DNA of 64,000 nucleotides from contig NZ_JADQDR010000006.1 in NCBI RefSeq assembly GCF_015694705.1, forward strand, positions 186,001 to 250,000. The letters run 5' to 3'. The translations under genes were made by a program, and so were the position numbers. The notes beneath the pieces were generated by a model that ran no database searches, was not told the origin of the DNA, and saw only the letters and a program-made list of their open reading frames with translations. Each line of letters starts with the position of its first letter. Position 1 is the first letter of the stretch. This DNA is from Pontibacter rufus (GTDB lineage: Bacteria; Bacteroidota; Bacteroidia; Cytophagales; Hymenobacteraceae). Below, in pieces: positions 18,364-27,454 of this stretch.

Positions 18364-20022
18364 CTATTCGAAATCATAAGGGACTGGTTCCTCTCGCAAC
18401 CATGGCGCCTGACTTGCCTCAGATGCCGGTATTGGCAGCAGGAAGTTTCCGGAATTAGCAGTAGCTGTTCTTTCTGCAAACCACGAGGTTTTCTCAAACT
18501 CCCAGGAAGTTGGGTTAGGCATGCGGTTTGGATGAACCACAAAGAGGCCGCGGTCCTGGCTGTTGATGATCTCATAAGCCCTGTCAGGATTATAGTAGTG
18601 TATGCGAACCAGGTCATACCATGCTAATCCTTCCATGGCAAACTCCTTCATGCGCTCTTCAAACACATCGCGCCAGGTAAGCGGCCCTTCAAGAGGGGCT
18701 ACACCTGCTCTGTTGCGGATAACGTTTACATACTCCAGTGCTTTGGGGTCTGAGGTAGACTCGTTGCTACCCAATACAGCGTCGGCATAGATCAAATACA
18801 TTTCGGCCAGGCGCAACATGTAGGTATCGTTCGGATAGCGCTGCGCGGCAGCCTCGCCGCCTAAGTCGGCAGCTTTACCAACCACATACTTCTTAATATT
18901 TACGAAGCTGTTATCTGCTGTTGCTGCAGGTGCCGGAAAGATGAGTTCCTGCTCTGCGGCATTACCATCAGCATCTCTAACTGTTTGGGAGATCTCAGGA
19001 TAATGGAAGCCAGGCAGCATATAGGTTGCTTTCAGACGTTCATCATTCGTAAATCCGTCTTCAAACAAACCATCGTATAGGCTCAGCTGCCACCACGAGG
19101 CGCCTAAATCTCCTCCCCAGCCATCACCGTTGGCAATATCATTGCTGTACGTGATCTGCGAAACCATGGTGTTGGCGTAGCCATAGTTGGTAGTAAACAC
19201 CCACTGCTGCTCAAACAAAGATTCGATGTTGTTGTCGTAAGGATAACGGAACAGGTCAGCATAGTCCGGCAACAGGGCATGGCCACTCAGGGTGATCACT
19301 CTTTCGGCATACTCTTTTGCCTTATCCAGGTACTCCTGGTTCATCGTACCACCTAATCCGGCCCGGGTCAGGTATGTGCGGGCCAGCATACCTTCTGCCG
19401 ACCACTTTGAAAGCCTGCCAGGCGCAATTTCGCTATCCGGGAGGTTTTCGGCGGCATACTGGTAATCGCGGGTGATGAACTCCCACACACTCTCTACCGT
19501 GTTACGCTTCACTTCCGGAGAATTCAGCAAGGCAATGTTGTCTTCAATGATCGGAACCGGGCCATAGTTCATTACCAGCATAGCATAAGCTGTGGCGCGC
19601 ATAAAGCGGGCTTCGGCAATAACGTGCTTCTTAATGTCTTCTGACACGCCGGGACCAGCATAGCGATTCACGTTCTGAATGAGCGTGTTTGCCTGCCCTA
19701 CCACAATCCAGAAAGTGCGGTATGCTTCGCTGTTTGAGGTAGAAACTTCGGTAGTATTGAACAGTACGTCATCCCGATAGCCCCAGGCGCGCATGGTAGT
19801 ACCGGCTCTCAGGTCACCAAGCGCCCAGGAAGCCTTGTCCACGTAATCCTTCCATACTACACTGTAAAGCGGTGCCGAAGCGGCCAGTAACTGCTCGTCT
19901 GTTTTAAAGAAGTTGGCATCCACTAATGTATCCTGTGGGGGTCTTTCCAGGAAATCCTTCTCACAGCCCGAAAAAAGGGACAGGGCCAGAAGTCCACCCA
20001 TGTATAAAAATCTATTCTTCAT
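18364..20022 (-). CDS. SusD/RagB-family glycan-binding lipoprotein of PUL 1
   Basis: Outer-membrane lipoprotein of 552 residues that caps the SusC transporter and binds oligosaccharides. The signal peptide ends at C20 (LFSGC), and the mature start EKDFLERPPQDTLVDANFFKT is the classical SusD opening. Helical TPR-like segments (RFMRATAYAMLVMNYGPVPII) and the conserved C-terminal region with RLAEMYLIYADAVLG and YVNVIRNRAGV are all present, so it is complete. It lies 18 bp downstream of susC of PUL 1 and shares its transcript. Confidence 0.96.
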   Translation of the reverse strand: MKNRFLYMGGLLALSLFSGCEKDFLERPPQDTLVDANFFKTDEQLLAASAPLYSVVWKDYVDKASWALGDLRAGTTMRAWGYRDDVLFNTTEVSTSNSEAYRTFWIVVGQANTLIQNVNRYAGPGVSEDIKKHVIAEARFMRATAYAMLVMNYGPVPIIEDNIALLNSPEVKRNTVESVWEFITRDYQYAAENLPDSEIAPGRLSKWSAEGMLARTYLTRAGLGGTMNQEYLDKAKEYAERVITLSGHALLPDYADLFRYPYDNNIESLFEQQWVFTTNYGYANTMVSQITYSNDIANGDGWGGDLGASWWQLSLYDGLFEDGFTNDERLKATYMLPGFHYPEISQTVRDADGNAAEQELIFPAPAATADNSFVNIKKYVVGKAADLGGEAAAQRYPNDTYMLRLAEMYLIYADAVLGSNESTSDPKALEYVNVIRNRAGVAPLEGPLTWRDVFEERMKEFAMEGLAWYDLVRIHYYNPDRAYEIINSQDRGLFVVHPNRMPNPTSWEFEKTSWFAERTATANSGNFLLPIPASEASQAPWLREEPVPYDFE

Positions 20023-20040
20023 TTTGCTCTTTGTGTTAAA

Positions 20041-23000
20041 TTAAAAATCAATACCAACATTCACAGAGTACACCGGCGTTAGCGGATAGCGTCCGTAGTC
20101 AACACCTATAGCAGCGTTTTCTGCAGTTGCATTCGGGCCTACATAAGAACCAACTTCAGGATCGTAGCCGGAGTAATTAGTGATGGTATAAATGTTCTGA
20201 GCACTTACGCCAATTCTTGCTCCTTTAATATACTTCAGCCTTTCTACCATGGCAGACGGGATGTTGTAGTTGAGGGTGACGTTCTTAAGGCGTACAAAAG
20301 ATCCATCCTCTACATACTTGTCGGTGTGGCGTTGGAAGTTGTTATTCTTGTTACCACCAGACATTCTGGCCACGGTTGTGCCCGGGTTTTCAAGATACGG
20401 GTTACCTTCTCCGTCTAAAGCCACCCTGGCATAGTCAAAAGCACCTACAAACAAGTTACGGCCCAGGTTGATGTTGTTGGGGTTCGTGTTCTCGCTACGC
20501 AGGTAGTTGTAGATGTCGTTTCCGATGGTGCTGGTGATGAGCACACTCAGGTCAAAGCCTTTGTAAGTAAAGTTGTTGGTGAAACCGGCATAGTACTTAG
20601 GCCAGGGGTTACCAATAAAGGTCTGGTCCTCACCTGTAATAATGCCATCGCCGTTGATGTCTTTATACTTCACGTCGCCAACCCAGATGCTGTTTTCGGC
20701 GATCGGGAATTCTACGCCATTATTGTCGGCTGGCAGGGCACTGTTTTGCAGTTCTTCCAGCGATCCGAAGATACCTTCTTCAATATAGCCATAGAATAAC
20801 CAAGGCGCCTCTCCCACTACTGTACGCTGTGTCCAGTTGTTCATCCACCAGTTGATGCGGTCTATCTGGCTGCTCTCAGTGGTAAGGCTCACCACCTCTG
20901 TTTTAAAGTGCGAAAGGTTGAAGTTTGATGACCAGGTAAAGCTACCATTGTCCACATTAACAGTGTTCAGGCTCAGGCTCCAGCCTTTGTTCTGGAGAGA
21001 TCCGATGTTAACGGTAGGAGGCTGAATGGCGCCATTGCCGTTTGTACCCATGTACCAGGGAAGGGAGCTTTGCAGGATCAGGTTATCTGTGTTTTTGATA
21101 TAATAATCAGCCTCTACCTGCACTCTGTTCTCGAACAACCCTAAGTTAATACCAAAGTTATTTGTCTTGGTCTCCTCCCACTGGAAGTTAGGGTTAGGAT
21201 ATCTGCTGGCGATAAAGCTGGTACCCCACGGTGTAGGGCCGGCAGCAAGCGTACCATAAATGGCGCCGGCGCCCCCCTGGTTACCTGTCAGGCCAATCTC
21301 ATAACGTAACCGGAGATCGCTTATGAAGGGCACATTAAAGAAATCTTCTTCAGAAACTCTCCAGGCTGCTGATACTGACGGGAAATAGCCCCATCTGTTT
21401 TCTGGGCCAAAGTTTACGGAACCATCTACCCGGAAAGCACCTGTGATGATGTAGCGCTCATCGAAGTTATAAATTATCCTGCCCAGGTAAGACTCCATCG
21501 CCCATTCTCCTTGTCCGCCTCTGGCAACGCTTGTTGCCTCATCGCCTGCGTTCAGGTCGATTACGTCGTTTGTCTGGAAACCGCGTCTTTCGCCATACAG
21601 GTTTTTCCATCTCGATTCGTTCACCTCGTGGGTTGCCATCAGGTTGATGCCGTGCTTGCCAAACGTTCTATCGTATTGGAGCATCTGGTTCCAGGTATAG
21701 GAGGTGTTCAGGCTATTATTATTGTTCAGAACAGCAACTGTGTTTTGCTGGTAACCGAACTGGTAGGTTGGGAGGAAGTAAGTAGAATTTGAAAAACCAA
21801 CGTTCCCGTTAAATGAGGTGTTGAAGTGCAGGTCATCGGTGATTTTAAATCCTAAGGTCAGACCGCCCAGGAACTGTCGCTTTTCCAGGTCGTTTTGCGT
21901 GAGTTCAGCAAGACCAACCGGGTTTGGTGGCGAGAATTGCTCTGCTGTGTTGGTTGTCGTAACTATACCACCACCGTAGGTGCCGTTCAGGTTTCTTACC
22001 GGGATATGCGGTGCCAGCTGAATTCCGTAGGTGATCACGCTTGATTGAGTGGTAGACAAACTTTCATCTGTCTGCGCATAGTTGATGTTTGCTTTAATAG
22101 TAAGCCACTCTTTTGCCTGGTTATCTAAGTTCAAGCGGATGGAATAACGGTCGAAGCCGGAGCCCAATGCCACACCATCCTGATTGAGGTATTCACCAGA
22201 CAGGTAATAGGTTGTTTTCTCGTTACCACCACTTAGGCTTAGCTGGTGCTTTTGCATCGGAGCATTCCTGAAGAGCTCTTCCTGCCAGTCCGTTCCTTCG
22301 CCCAACAGCGATGGATCTAAGAAGTCCTCGCGCACGTTACCACCGGCAATGGCCTTATACTCGTTGTCCATCTGGGCATACTGGCGCAGGTTCATTACCT
22401 TCAGTTTTTCTGGGGGCGTTTGTACGCTGTACAGGAAGCCATAATTAATACGAACTTCGCCGGCCTTGCCACGCTTGGTGGTGATCAGGACTACGCCGTT
22501 TGTTGCCCTTGAGCCATAAAGGGCTGTAGCAGATGGGCCCTGCAGAATCTCCATGCTCTCGATATCAGCTGGGTTAAGTGTAGAAAGCGGGTTAGAGCCG
22601 GAAGGAGAAATAGAACCCGGTATCTGTACTCCGTCCACTACATAAAGGGGCTCGTTTGTTCCGCCAATAGAGTTAACGCCCCTGATATTTACTGAAATAC
22701 CGCCGCCTGGCGCACCTGTGTTCTGCGTTACATACACACCGGCAGCACGGCCCTGAATGGCCTGTTCGATAGTGGTGTTCACTGTTTTGCTTATCTCCTC
22801 AGAGCTAATGGTAGTTTGAGCACCGGTTACTTCACTGCGTCTTATCTCGCCGTAGCCGGTTATTACCACTTCCTCCAGTTTCTTTTCGTCTACAGCCAGC
22901 GCTATGTTAAGCTGCGAACGGCCGTTTACAGGAACTTCCTGGGTCTTAAAGCCAATATAGGACACAACAAGCACTGCGTCCGAAGGGGCCTGTAACGTAA

Positions 23001-23226
23001 AATTACCTTCGGCATCCGTTATAGCTCCGGTAGCAGTACCTCTGACTCCTATGCTTACACCGGGCAGCCCTGTGTTATCGGCCGCAGACGTTACCTTGCC
23101 GGTAATGGTATTAGCTGTCTGAGCAAAGCCACAGAAGGCCTGAAGAAGCAAGAGAGCCAGCAGCACGGGGGCCAGCTTCCACTTAAAATCATACATAAAA
23201 TAATTTTTAAAGTACATATACTTCAT
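20041..23226 (-). CDS. SusC/RagA-family TonB-dependent transporter of PUL 1
   Basis: TonB-linked outer-membrane importer of 1061 residues, first gene of PUL 1. A signal peptide (ending GFAQT, about residue 37) leads into a carboxypeptidase-regulatory-like domain (about 40-115, TGLPGVSIGVRG, VVSYIGFKTQEVPV), the TonB-box region, a plug domain (about 120-240, PLYVVDGVQIPG, SATALYGSRATNGVVLITTK) and a 22-strand barrel ending in a hydrophobic-aromatic strand (VNVGIDF). ATG at 23226 is used, but ATGs at 23217 and 23196 are also possible. The upstream region holds the 22-bp element at 23519-23540. Together with the SusD, glycan-binding lipoproteins and GH26 it forms a mannan-type utilisation locus. 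Confidence 0.96.
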   Translation of the reverse strand: MKYMYFKNYFMYDFKWKLAPVLLALLLLQAFCGFAQTANTITGKVTSAADNTGLPGVSIGVRGTATGAITDAEGNFTLQAPSDAVLVVSYIGFKTQEVPVNGRSQLNIALAVDEKKLEEVVITGYGEIRRSEVTGAQTTISSEEISKTVNTTIEQAIQGRAAGVYVTQNTGAPGGGISVNIRGVNSIGGTNEPLYVVDGVQIPGSISPSGSNPLSTLNPADIESMEILQGPSATALYGSRATNGVVLITTKRGKAGEVRINYGFLYSVQTPPEKLKVMNLRQYAQMDNEYKAIAGGNVREDFLDPSLLGEGTDWQEELFRNAPMQKHQLSLSGGNEKTTYYLSGEYLNQDGVALGSGFDRYSIRLNLDNQAKEWLTIKANINYAQTDESLSTTQSSVITYGIQLAPHIPVRNLNGTYGGGIVTTTNTAEQFSPPNPVGLAELTQNDLEKRQFLGGLTLGFKITDDLHFNTSFNGNVGFSNSTYFLPTYQFGYQQNTVAVLNNNNSLNTSYTWNQMLQYDRTFGKHGINLMATHEVNESRWKNLYGERRGFQTNDVIDLNAGDEATSVARGGQGEWAMESYLGRIIYNFDERYIITGAFRVDGSVNFGPENRWGYFPSVSAAWRVSEEDFFNVPFISDLRLRYEIGLTGNQGGAGAIYGTLAAGPTPWGTSFIASRYPNPNFQWEETKTNNFGINLGLFENRVQVEADYYIKNTDNLILQSSLPWYMGTNGNGAIQPPTVNIGSLQNKGWSLSLNTVNVDNGSFTWSSNFNLSHFKTEVVSLTTESSQIDRINWWMNNWTQRTVVGEAPWLFYGYIEEGIFGSLEELQNSALPADNNGVEFPIAENSIWVGDVKYKDINGDGIITGEDQTFIGNPWPKYYAGFTNNFTYKGFDLSVLITSTIGNDIYNYLRSENTNPNNINLGRNLFVGAFDYARVALDGEGNPYLENPGTTVARMSGGNKNNNFQRHTDKYVEDGSFVRLKNVTLNYNIPSAMVERLKYIKGARIGVSAQNIYTITNYSGYDPEVGSYVGPNATAENAAIGVDYGRYPLTPVYSVNVGIDF

Positions 23227-23680
23227 ATTGATAAAGAATTAAGGAGATTTGGTTATGTTGCCTGGTTCAGTTTAGATGCTGAATTCATATTGTTTATTCT
23301 ATATTAAAGGATTGTTGATTTTCCATTTTCCATACTTCCTGCTAATTGTTCCAGGGAATACGGTCAGAAGAGCAGAGCAAATCTTACATGCAGCGCCACA
23401 AGATTTGTATGTTACAAACTTCCTGTCTTTAAGGCACAACTTGGAATGAAATAAGCAATCACTCAAAAGTACGCTAACGTATGAAGCATCTAAATTATAG
23501 AAACGGCATGATTGATAAGGTTATCATTTGTTTCTGATGTGTGTGCTGTTTGTTAACAACACAGTGAGTGAGCGCTTAAAACCTACCCCAAACACGTTTT
23601 TGCCTGATGACCCGTAAACACCTACTGGGGCAGTACAAGATAAAACCTTAACAGCACCCCTTTTCTGATTCGGCTAAAAT
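23227..23680. other. Leader/promoter region of PUL 1
   Basis: About 450 AT-rich bases between the double palindrome and susC contain no open frame of note. The 22-bp element (copy B) lies 292 bp upstream of the susC start, leaving a long leader. I found no convincing TAnnTTTG/TTTG pair on the minus strand. Confidence 0.5.
23519..23540 (-). promoter_or_regulatory. Candidate PUL operator, copy B (upstream of SusC, PUL 1)
   Basis: The site reads GGTTAT, CAT, then TTGTTTCTGATGT on the + strand. It matches copies A and C at 16 positions identical in all three, with the same 3-base spacer. Function as regulator site is inference. Confidence 0.5.
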
Positions 23681-23730
23681 CATAAGGCCAGGGCAGACAT
23701 GCTTTATAGCATGTCTGCCCTGGCCTTATG
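23681..23730. repeat. Perfect palindrome with 23-bp arms and TTAT loop
   Basis: The left arm 23681-23703 is the exact reverse complement of 23708-23730, around the four-base loop TTAT. No mismatch occurs in the stem. It lacks a T-run on either side, so it is not a textbook terminator; it may act as one, or be a REP-like element or an mRNA stabiliser. It sits 7 bp from a second, even longer palindrome. Confidence 0.8.
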
Positions 23731-23736
23731 ATGATT

Positions 23737-23797
23737 TATAACTATCGTGTAAGGTTCGGCGCCCTTGCGCGGCGCCGAACCTTACACGATAGTTATA
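23737..23797. repeat. Perfect palindrome with 27-bp arms overlapping the DUF1080 stop codon
   Basis: The left arm 23737-23763 pairs without mismatch with 23771-23797 around the loop CTTGCGC. The right arm includes the stop codon (23793-23795) of the DUF1080 gene, so the 3' end of that mRNA folds into this hairpin. The apex is GC-rich (GGCGCC). It probably ends or protects the GH2-DUF1080 transcript and separates PUL 2 from PUL 1. Confidence 0.8.
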
Positions 23798-24557
23798 GTT
23801 CCCTTATCCAGATATTACGATAGCTAACCGGATTGCCATGGTCTTGCAGCGTAATGGGCGCTTTGCCATGGGCTTTATATTCAGGCAGGCCAATATATTC
23901 AGTCGGGCCCTTTATTTCGACATTGTTCTGTACCACAACACCATTTTGCAGCACTGTTACACGGGCAGGCGTAAATACAGTTCCATCCTCCTTAAAACGG
24001 GGAGCAGTATAAATAACATCGTACACGTTCCAGTCGGTTGGTTTGCGGGTAACGTTTACGAGCGGGCGGTGCTGCTTGTAAATACTGCCGGCCTGGCCGT
24101 TGGCATAGGTACGGTTATCGTAAGAATCCAGCACCTGCAGCTCATACCTGTCCTGCAGGAAAATACCACTGTTGCCGCGGCCCTGGCTGGTGCCTTTCAC
24201 CTCGTCGGGTGCGCTCCACTCGATGTGCAGCTGAAAATCACCAAAATCTTTTTTCGTGGAGATATCTCCTTTGCCTACTGTAAACGCATTGTCTTTTACC
24301 TGCCATTTGGCCTCACTGCCATCGCTTTTGGCTTTCCACTGCGACAGGTTTTTACCATCAAACAGCACAATGGCATCGGAAGGAGCTGCAGCGCCTGTAC
24401 CAGGTGTAACAACACGTACTTCAGGCTCCCAGAATTCGGTCATCTCAGGCACCATTTTGGGCGGTTTGGGTGTTTCCTGCGCCTGGGCATGGTTGTAGGC
24501 GCTTAGGCCTGCTATCAGAGTTATGGCTGCGGCTTTTTTCGTGAATTTAAAGGTCAT
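23793..24557 (-). CDS. Secreted DUF1080 protein (3-keto-disaccharide hydrolase family)
   Basis: A 254-residue secreted protein with a Sec signal peptide (about 1-26, ending AQAQ) and no lipobox cysteine. The concanavalin-like DUF1080 domain spans about 62-254, with the hallmark segments IVLFDGKNLSQWK, GDFQLHIEWSAP, GRGNSGIFLQDRYELQVLDS, the Tyr/Lys-rich GSIYKQHRP, and the final ITLQDHGNPVSYRNIWIREL. Members cleave 3-keto-glycosides or related sugars; the exact substrate is not deducible. It follows the GH2 gene by 132 bp and may be in its transcript, which ends in the large palindromes. Confidence 0.9.
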   Translation of the reverse strand: MTFKFTKKAAAITLIAGLSAYNHAQAQETPKPPKMVPEMTEFWEPEVRVVTPGTGAAAPSDAIVLFDGKNLSQWKAKSDGSEAKWQVKDNAFTVGKGDISTKKDFGDFQLHIEWSAPDEVKGTSQGRGNSGIFLQDRYELQVLDSYDNRTYANGQAGSIYKQHRPLVNVTRKPTDWNVYDVIYTAPRFKEDGTVFTPARVTVLQNGVVVQNNVEIKGPTEYIGLPEYKAHGKAPITLQDHGNPVSYRNIWIREL

Positions 24558-24689
24558 AATATGTATGGCTTGTTTTAGTTTGACATTTTAACGAGCTCCG
24601 GTAGGTAACGTTTGCTCCAGTTATCTAATATCGTCCCTAAAGATACTGGTTTGCCGCTATAGGCGCGTATCAGCACCCATAGTTTTTCT

Positions 24690-27161
24690 CTATTTTTCCA
24701 GATGTATTGTGATTGTTGCCGGCGCCAGCCCTTCGGAAGTAGCCGTGAGCTTTACCTCATCCGGCTCTTCCTGCGCCTGCACAATAGCCAGACACTTGCC
24801 ATGAAAAGCTTTGCGGTAACTGGCTTTAAATGGCTCTAAACTTGTTTGCAGGCCATTATCCACGCCGGCTATACTTGCTTTGCCGTCCAGGGCAAAGTGT
24901 ACCAGGTTGTCGGCGTAAGGCACCTCTATGCCATCCTTATCTACAATATGCACTGTCACGAAAGACAGGTCTTTGCCGTCAGCCCTGATGTTGTCGCGGT
25001 CAGCCTCCAGTATGACACGGGCGGGCGCACCAGCTGTTTTTATCTCCTGTGTCAGCACTTCTTTCCCGTCTTTTCTGGATACAGCCCGCAAGGTGCCCGG
25101 CTCAAAGGTCAGGCGCCACATTACGTGCAGGTCATCGCCTTGCTTGCTGCGCTTTCCCAGTGATTTGCCATTGAGGTATAACTCCACTTCATCGGCATGG
25201 TTGTAGTAAGCCCACACATCTATGGTTTTGCCAGCTGGCCAGTTCCAGTGCGGAAACACGTGCAACACCGGCTTGTCTGTCCACTCGCCCTGGTACATGT
25301 AGTAAGAATCTTTCGGAAACCCGGCCAGATCAACCACCCCGAAGTAGGAGCTGTGGGCAGGCCAGTCATAGGGCGTTGGCTCGCCGATGTAGTCGAAGCC
25401 TGTCCAGATATACATGCCCGAAAGGAAATCATACTTCTTGATTACTTTCCAGGTTTCTTCGTGCGTGGAGCCCCAGGGAGCGCTCACGTTGTCGTAGGCG
25501 GAGATGGTCAGATCAGGATTGCCGCCGTGGAAAGGAATATCCCAGCGCACCGGCCAGCGTCGGATGCTGTCGGAGGGCATGGTGTAGGTGCCGCGTGTGG
25601 CCAGTGCCGATGTAGTTTCGGTGGCAATAAACTTCTGTCCCGGAAAGTTCTTCGGAAAATCCTTGTAGAGCTCGTGATGGTAATTGAAGCCAACCAGGTC
25701 CAGTGCGCCGGATTTATAGATGTTGTTGTTGGGCTGCGGATCGTTCAGGGCAGAAGTTACAGGGCGGGTTTTATCGAGGCCTTTAACGATGCTTGCCAGC
25801 TCTTTGGTGATGGCAGGCCCTGCTATACTATCCCACTGCTCCGGAATCTCATTACCAATGCTCCAGATAAACACGCTCGGGTGGTTGCGGTCGCGGCGGA
25901 TGAGGTCTTCCAGGTCTTTCCGGTGCCACTTGTCCCAATGCGCGCTGTAGTCATACTTGGTTTTGCCTTTCTTCCACATATCAAAAGCTTCATCCATTAC
26001 AATAAAGCCCATTTTGTCGCACAATGCCAGCAACTCAGGTGCAGGCGGGTTATGCGACGTGCGGATGCCATTCACGCCCATGGCCTTCAGAATCTCCAGT
26101 TGCCGCTCCAGCGCACGTGTGTTAACGGCAGCACCCAGCGCGCCCAGGTCGTGGTGGTTGCACACGCCCAGTATTTTCATGGGTTTGCCGTTCAGCGAAA
26201 AACCCTGCTGCGCGTCGAAGTTAAAGTAACGGATACCCAGCGGCGTTTCGTAGTTGTCGATTACGTCGCCGTCCTGAGTAACCTGTGTTACCACAGTATA
26301 CAAGTATGGCTTCTCGACAGACCACAGGTTAGGCTGCTCTACGGTAAGTTGCTGGTTAAACTCGGTGGTACTGTCTGCCAGTTGCAGGTTGTCTTTGGTT
26401 GCGCGTGCTACCTCTTTGCCAGCGGCATCATACACAATGGTTTCTAAAGTATAAGGGCCTTTCTTTTCAGTCCTGTTATTGATTTTGGTGCTGATGACTA
26501 CTTTGGCCGTTTGTGCATTTACCTCGGGCGTGGTAACGTAAGTACCCCACTGGTCTACATATACCGGATTCGTTTTTACGAGCCATACATTGCGGTAAAT
26601 GCCTGATCCGGAGTACCAGCGGGAGTTCGGCTGCTGCGCATTGTCTACTTTTACGGCAATGGTGTTCTCTTTATCGCCATAGTTGAGGTAAGGCGTTAGT
26701 TCATAGCGGAAGGAGCTGTAGCCATTTGGCCGCTTGCCCAGGTAATGGCCGTTAATCCATACTTCGCTGTTGGTGTACACGCCGTCAAAGTCGATGAAAA
26801 ACAGCTTGCCTTTATCAGCTTCATCTATGGTAAATGATTTTCTGTACCAGCCGATACCGCCCGGCAAAGCGCCTCCACCCGCGCCCGCCGGATTGTCTTT
26901 GCTGAAAGTGCCCTCGATGCTCCAGTCGTGTGGCAGGTTCAGCTTCCGCCAGTTGGTATCATCAAAATCAGGCGCTTCAGCGTTGGTTGTATCACCCAGA
27001 CGGAAGGCCCAACCTTTATCGAAATCGGTTCGTTCTCGGGCCTGTGTTTGAGCAGATTCTTTTACAGCCGAGGTCTTGCAGGCGTACAGGCTGAAAACAG
27101 CAGCCAGCAAAAGGGCAAAGGTATAGCCTTTGGCAGCGGCTTTTCTTAAAGTATGATACAT
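24690..27161 (-). CDS. GH2 beta-galactosidase-type lipoprotein
   Basis: Glycoside hydrolase family 2 enzyme of 823 residues, releasing beta-linked terminal sugars (galactose most likely; mannose or glucuronic acid possible). I choose the ATG at 27161 because it opens a lipoprotein signal peptide that ends at LYAC; the ATG at 27197 would add 12 residues. Domain order is a jelly-roll (GWAFRLGD, LPHDWSIEG), an Ig-like domain, the TIM barrel with acid/base in IWSIGNE and nucleophile in FIATETTS (E450 and E527 counted from 27197), a DUF4982 domain (KTIDVWAYYNHADEVELYLNG) and a final Ig domain with IRADGKDLSFVTV. It lies after the PUL 2 terminator, so it probably has its own promoter in 27162-27367. 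Confidence 0.93.
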   Translation of the reverse strand: MYHTLRKAAAKGYTFALLLAAVFSLYACKTSAVKESAQTQARERTDFDKGWAFRLGDTTNAEAPDFDDTNWRKLNLPHDWSIEGTFSKDNPAGAGGGALPGGIGWYRKSFTIDEADKGKLFFIDFDGVYTNSEVWINGHYLGKRPNGYSSFRYELTPYLNYGDKENTIAVKVDNAQQPNSRWYSGSGIYRNVWLVKTNPVYVDQWGTYVTTPEVNAQTAKVVISTKINNRTEKKGPYTLETIVYDAAGKEVARATKDNLQLADSTTEFNQQLTVEQPNLWSVEKPYLYTVVTQVTQDGDVIDNYETPLGIRYFNFDAQQGFSLNGKPMKILGVCNHHDLGALGAAVNTRALERQLEILKAMGVNGIRTSHNPPAPELLALCDKMGFIVMDEAFDMWKKGKTKYDYSAHWDKWHRKDLEDLIRRDRNHPSVFIWSIGNEIPEQWDSIAGPAITKELASIVKGLDKTRPVTSALNDPQPNNNIYKSGALDLVGFNYHHELYKDFPKNFPGQKFIATETTSALATRGTYTMPSDSIRRWPVRWDIPFHGGNPDLTISAYDNVSAPWGSTHEETWKVIKKYDFLSGMYIWTGFDYIGEPTPYDWPAHSSYFGVVDLAGFPKDSYYMYQGEWTDKPVLHVFPHWNWPAGKTIDVWAYYNHADEVELYLNGKSLGKRSKQGDDLHVMWRLTFEPGTLRAVSRKDGKEVLTQEIKTAGAPARVILEADRDNIRADGKDLSFVTVHIVDKDGIEVPYADNLVHFALDGKASIAGVDNGLQTSLEPFKASYRKAFHGKCLAIVQAQEEPDEVKLTATSEGLAPATITIHLEK

Positions 27162-27367
27162 CGTCAGTGGCTTTTTACTCAACATTTTTGTGAGCAATAA
27201 ATATACAAAAGGATAAGTGTCGTGAACGCGTTAATATATTCCATACGAGGCAGCAGCTTCAGGAAAATACAAACAACCAGTACCCGCAGACCTGCTTTTT
27301 AAGCGGAGCTACTTACTTATACTTCGATCAGCACAGGCTGCATCTTTCAGGTTCAACAGCTCTGTAA

Positions 27368-27418
27368 TAAACAAAAAGTGGAGCAGCGCCATTCTTGCAT
27401 CACCCCACTTTTTGTTTA
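27368..27418 (-). terminator. Terminator after the PUL 2 lipoprotein gene
   Basis: A perfect 14-bp stem (TAAACAAAAAGTGG at 27368-27381 with its complement at 27405-27418) encloses a 23-base loop. In minus-strand sense the descending arm contains TTTTTGTTTA. It lies 36 bp beyond the stop codon at 27455 and separates that gene from GH2. Confidence 0.7.
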
Positions 27419-27454
27419 ATTTATAATTCTGTATTGGTAACTCTTACTGAGTCG

